A stretch of DNA of 60,193 bases from a virus, in the IMG/VR virus record IMGVR_UViG_3300012201_000003, positions 1 through 60,193 of that record, one strand, 5' to 3'. The notes below the pieces were generated by a model. That model was not told the DNA's origin. It worked only from the letters and a program-made list of their open reading frames with translations, and made no database searches. Positions within the stretch are counted from its first letter, which is position 1, and every line of letters starts with the position of its first letter. Shown piece after piece: positions 57,241 to 60,193 of this stretch. A program made the translations under genes and the position numbers.

Positions 57241-57243
57241 CGG

Positions 57244-57480
57244 CTACTCCTCGTTTCCGGCGGATTCCCTGGCCGCCTTGGCGGATTCCCTGGCGGCCTT
57301 CGCGGCCTGGGCCTTCGTTATCGGCTCCGGCTCCGGCCCGGGGGTGTCCTGCGCCGCCTGCTCGTCGTCGGTCAGGAGCCGCCACCCGGCCCGGTAGTGG
57401 TGCGGCAGCGACTCGGCGGGGACCTCAGCGACTGACCCGTCCGACGGGTGGATGATCTTCACGTGCGCGGGCTCTGACAT
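57244..57480 (-). CDS. Small protein with AARESAK repeat
   Basis: The product has 78 residues. The N-terminal half (HVKIIHPSDGSVAEVPAESL...GWRLLTDDE) is like small structural-cluster proteins preceding the major tail gene. The end repeats AARESAKAARESA, from a direct repeat GGATTCCCTGGC in the DNA (57265-57300). Confidence 0.65.
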   Translation of the reverse strand: MSEPAHVKIIHPSDGSVAEVPAESLPHHYRAGWRLLTDDEQAAQDTPGPEPEPITKAQAAKAARESAKAARESAGNEE

Positions 57481-57490
57481 GCGGGGCCTC

Positions 57491-57868
57491 CTACTGGCTG
57501 ATCGCGACGACGGCGCCGCTGACGGTGCCCGCCGCGATGTCGATGGTGGCGAGCCCCGTAACCGGGTCCGCGTAGACGGCTGCGGGCAGCGGGATGACCG
57601 TGATGGCGCCGACCGTCGCCGGCAGGGTGATCCGCCGGGCGGGCGCGGCAGCACCGGCCGGCGTCGCGGCGGGCAGGCCGTCGACGGTGGCGTCGCTGCG
57701 CACGCGCACGTCGACATTGACCGTGGACGCGGCGCCGTTGACGAGCATCAGCCCGATGCCCGCGCCGCACGGCGCCGTATGGGTGAAACCGCCGAGCGCA
57801 GCAGACTGGACCGCCGGGTTCAGCCCGGCGTGCCCCGCTACCTGTGTGGTGAAGGCCGTGGCCGCCAT
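57491..57868 (-). CDS. Structural-cluster beta protein
   Basis: The product has 125 residues, Ala/Val/Thr-rich, with strand patterns (STVNVDVRVRSDATV, ATVGAITVIPLP). It may be a tail or decoration protein; no specific family is recognised. Confidence 0.6.
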   Translation of the reverse strand: MAATAFTTQVAGHAGLNPAVQSAALGGFTHTAPCGAGIGLMLVNGAASTVNVDVRVRSDATVDGLPAATPAGAAAPARRITLPATVGAITVIPLPAAVYADPVTGLATIDIAAGTVSGAVVAISQ

Positions 57869-57879
57869 CGGTGCTCCTT

Positions 57880-58341
57880 CTAGGTGATGGTGTAGGCGTC
57901 GCAGTTGACGGTGAAGCGCAGCCGGGCGAGCGCCCCGGAGTTGGTCTGGTCGCCGCGCAGCGACCAGTCCGACAGCGACGCGTTCAGGACCGCGCCGCCG
58001 AGGGTGCTGTCCGCGCGGAGCAGGTCGCCGACCAATCCGTGCAGCGCCAGGGCCCGGTCACGGGCGGCGGCCAGATCCTGGTCGCCGTTCAGCACGCTGG
58101 CAGAGCAGTGGATGTCGTAGTTCTCCCGGTCGCGTGTCCCGGCCATGCCCTCCGGGGTGATGGTGCCCTCGATCGCGTACTCGTCGGTGCCGCCCGTGTA
58201 GCCGACCGACAGGCACTCCGGGTTCGCCGTGCTGGCCAGCCCCGGCCCGTCGGTGATGTCCGCCCCGGCCAGGAACGCCGTCGTGCGCAGCGCGGACAGG
58301 AGCGCCGTGGTCGCGGCCCCCGACGACGACCTGTAGCTCAT
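57880..58341 (-). CDS. Tail terminator-like protein
   Basis: The product has 153 residues from ATG at 58341 (ATGA overlap). ATTALLSALRTTAFLAGADI, then YAIEGTITPEGMAGTRDREN, DIHCSASVLNGDQDLAAARD and LRFTVNCDAYTIT. Short helix, strands, helix, final strand: the tail terminator fold. The position before the major tail gene supports it. Confidence 0.7.
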   Translation of the reverse strand: MSYRSSSGAATTALLSALRTTAFLAGADITDGPGLASTANPECLSVGYTGGTDEYAIEGTITPEGMAGTRDRENYDIHCSASVLNGDQDLAAARDRALALHGLVGDLLRADSTLGGAVLNASLSDWSLRGDQTNSGALARLRFTVNCDAYTIT

Positions 58342-58886
58342 GCAGGCTCCATCACTCCGTCGCGGATGAACCCGTGCCACCCGTCCGGCTGGTTATGCCA
58401 GATCGACGGTGACACCGTGATCCGGGGCGGCGTCCCGGTGACCGTCCACTTCCCGCCGCCAGTCGCGGCCTGCGTCGTGACCCATGACCCCCCGTCCGGC
58501 AGGATGATGAGCCACGACTCGCCGCCGAAGTGCCGGTCAGCCCACGGCACGCGGACCATCGCGCCGGGCGGTGCCTCCTGAAGCGACCCCCACAAGATGA
58601 ACTCGGTGCCGTCCGGCAGCCGGTAGACGGCGCAGTCGTTCCGCTGCCACTCGTCAGCCGCTGCGAACTCATAGCCGCAGGCGCACCTCGCGGGCCACCG
58701 CCGGTCATCATGCGGCCAGTTGTCGCCGTGCACCGCCTCATGCTCGGCTTCGCTCACCTCGCCGAGAGACACGGACGCGTCGTGGTAGCCGGAGACGGGG
58801 CAGTCACCCGCGCCGTGCTTGAACCGCCGCAGCGACCGCCGGTAACGGCCGGACGGCTCCGCGACCACGAGCGGGATGCCGGTCAC
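58338..58886 (-). CDS. Hypothetical protein with DUF6527-like end
   Basis: The product has 182 residues from GTG at 58886 (GTGA overlap). A Cys pair (CACGYEF) is followed by CAVYRLPDGTEFILWG. The C-terminal PRITVSPSIW and GWHGFIRDGVM recall the DUF6527 pattern (P.SPS, H.FI.DG), which often carries a metal site. It is in the place of a head-tail connector protein, but I do not see that fold. Confidence 0.55.
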   Translation of the reverse strand: MTGIPLVVAEPSGRYRRSLRRFKHGAGDCPVSGYHDASVSLGEVSEAEHEAVHGDNWPHDDRRWPARCACGYEFAAADEWQRNDCAVYRLPDGTEFILWGSLQEAPPGAMVRVPWADRHFGGESWLIILPDGGSWVTTQAATGGGKWTVTGTPPRITVSPSIWHNQPDGWHGFIRDGVMEPA

Positions 58887-59689
58887 GATGACGGCACCAT
58901 GTCCTGCTCCAGCAGCTCCAGCACCCGGCGCGGCACCGAGAACGACCAGCCCGACGTCGTCGTGTAGACCTCCTCGCCCTGGATCAGCACCGGGGCCTGC
59001 CCGCCGCGCTGCGTCTCCCACAGATGCCGCACCTGCTCCTTGCACGCCTGCAACCACGGCTCCCGCATCACCTTCCGGCCGGCCGTGTACGCCACATCCC
59101 ACGGCCCCCACCAGAACGGGAACAGCGGCGCCGCCGGGCGCACGATCCCGGCTTCGAGGTCCGGGTTCAACTGCGCCGTCGTCCACGACGGGCCCGACGG
59201 CCACACCGACGTCACCGACTCCACCGACAGCACCGGCCGGTTCGGCAGCACCAGGCTCCACGCCTCGCCGCCGTCGACCCGGCTGGTGAACGACCGCCGC
59301 ACGCACTTGCCGACCTTGTCCTCGACCATCTCGGTAGCGGCCTGGATGAAGTTCCGCAGCTCGTCGTCGTTGACCGACGACTTGGCGTTCAGGTGCAGCT
59401 TCATCTCCCCCAGGCCGACCATCGCCACGTACTGGCGGACGTTGAACACGTCCGCGCCCGCCCCATCGGGCTGGGTCGTGACCCACGACTCCTGGAACAG
59501 CCCGGCCATCGCCGGCTTGTAGTCCACAACCAGCAGCCCGGTTGTGGACGGCGGCAGCGGCACCGCCGGCGTGTCGACCGTGCCGTCGGGCAGCTCGATC
59601 GTCAGGACCGCCGACGCCGGGTTCGCCGGGTTCCCGCTGGCGTCGACGACGGCGAGGGTGGCCCGGTAGGTCTGCCCGAGGTCGATCAC
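58883..59689 (-). CDS. Head-to-tail adaptor with Ig-like N-terminal domain
   Basis: The 268-residue protein has residues 1-95 that look Ig-like (YRATLAVVDASGNPANPASA, VVDYKPAMAGLFQESW). From about 100, VNDDELRNFIQAATEMVEDK, SFTSRVDGGEAWSLVLP, then a helical end (ACKEQVRHLWETQRGG), the gp6-like adaptor core. It would sit on the portal and receive the tail. Confidence 0.8.
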   Translation of the reverse strand: MIDLGQTYRATLAVVDASGNPANPASAVLTIELPDGTVDTPAVPLPPSTTGLLVVDYKPAMAGLFQESWVTTQPDGAGADVFNVRQYVAMVGLGEMKLHLNAKSSVNDDELRNFIQAATEMVEDKVGKCVRRSFTSRVDGGEAWSLVLPNRPVLSVESVTSVWPSGPSWTTAQLNPDLEAGIVRPAAPLFPFWWGPWDVAYTAGRKVMREPWLQACKEQVRHLWETQRGGQAPVLIQGEEVYTTTSGWSFSVPRRVLELLEQDMVPSS

Positions 59690-60193
59690 GGCGGTTTCCC
59701 TCCCGCTGTCACGTTGGAGACCCGGTCACCCCCGGCCGCGCCCCGCGCCGTCACGTCCCCGCCGGCCGCCGCGACCCTCACCCCGCCGCCGCCGGCGAAA
59801 GCCCGGCCGTAGTACACGGCAGCCTGGGTGAGGGCGGTCACGCCCGGCGCCGTGGCGAGCGCCACTGCGGCCTGCGCGATCGCCCGTGCCGCCAGCAGCG
59901 CCGTGACGGCGGGAGCCGTGCCGGTGCCCTGCGCGAGGCCCGGCGCCGCTGTCCTGGCGGCCTGGCCAGTCGGGCCCGGCGCGGTCCCGGTCCCGGCAGC
60001 CAGCCCGGCGGCCACGGCGGCGGCGCCGGTCGCGGTCACAGCCGGCGCGGTCCCGGTCCCGGCGGCCGGGCCGGCCGCTGCGGCCTTGGTCACCTGGACG
60101 CCCGGAGCGGGCGCGGTGCCCGTTCCCTGAGCCGGGCCGGCGGCGGCGGCGAACGCGGTCTGCGCAGTGACGCCGGGCGCGGTGCCCGTGGCC
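59686..60193 (-). CDS. Repeat-rich Ala/Gly/Thr protein, 5'-partial
   Basis: The frame is open beyond the window edge. It consists of tandem 22-residue units, each starting GTGTAP, with Ala-rich spacers. A Gly-rich end follows (GRAFAGGGGVRVAAAGGD). At least four units are visible. Low complexity suggests a fibre-like linker or a decoration protein; position upstream of the adaptor places it in the head/connector cluster. Confidence 0.6.
   Translation of the reverse strand, partial: ATGTAPGVTAQTAFAAAAGPAQGTGTAPAPGVQVTKAAAAGPAAGTGTAPAVTATGAAAVAAGLAAGTGTAPGPTGQAARTAAPGLAQGTGTAPAVTALLAARAIAQAAVALATAPGVTALTQAAVYYGRAFAGGGGVRVAAAGGDVTARGAAGGDRVSNVTAGGKPP

Noticed and set aside
1-60193. Integrase, attachment site or insertion sequence
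   Set aside because: No recombinase signature, transposase or flanking duplication was found. The tRNA-like halves do not have the form of an attP tRNA fragment, which would carry only one end.

Overview
This window reads as part of the genome of a high-GC (about 70 %) tailed double-stranded DNA phage of an actinobacterium, probably siphovirus-like. It could instead be a phage-plasmid or a prophage segment. The grounds are the G/C-ending codons, many GTG starts, WhiB and Lsr2 homologues, a DUF2637 protein, an FtsK/Tra-like ATPase, and a tail gene module read almost entirely on the minus strand. No integrase, terminase, portal or capsid gene is visible. The head genes would lie beyond base 60193, because the minus-strand tail module runs off that end upstream.

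Layout. Bases 1-1093 (+) hold the cut end of a RecA/AAA ATPase and a small lipoprotein. From 1090 to about 26270 nearly everything is on the minus strand: some fifty small genes packed with ATGA, GTGA and TGATG overlaps. Among them are a HAD phosphatase, an Lsr2-like protein, a DUF457-type membrane protein, a membrane FtsK-like translocase, a C5 and an N6/N4 DNA methyltransferase, a WhiB protein, a DUF2637 protein, several small helix-turn-helix proteins and a 29-residue Cys-rich peptide. At 3112-3208 lies a tRNA-like locus whose 3' half precedes its 5' half. One plus-strand gene (26485-27525) encodes a secreted transglycosylase plus NlpC/P60 protein. The next minus block (27522-37452) carries a J-domain protein, an HNH nuclease, an SPFH protein, and a recombination pair: a Bet/RecT annealing protein split by an intein, and a YqaJ exonuclease.

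A divergent control region at 37453-37608 contains a perfect operator-like palindrome. A plus-strand operon follows (37609-42762): a RepA-like ATPase, an iteron-bearing intergenic region (39344-39671), a RuvC-like resolvase, small proteins and a papain-like protein, closed by a strong terminator. The minus strand from 60193 down to 42885 is the late region. In transcription order it holds a repeat protein, a head-tail adaptor, a terminator-like protein, the major tail protein, tail chaperones with a -1 frameshift, a gp10-like protein, the tape measure protein with NlpC/P60, a giant Dit-like tail protein with a glycosidase-like domain and four PIG repeats, two more tail proteins, membrane proteins, an amidase endolysin and a holin.

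A motif close to 5'-CCTGGAGAGG-3' sits a few bases upstream of many starts on both strands. It looks like a phage-specific start-associated sequence and helped decide several starts. All functional names come from reading the sequence; no database search was run.
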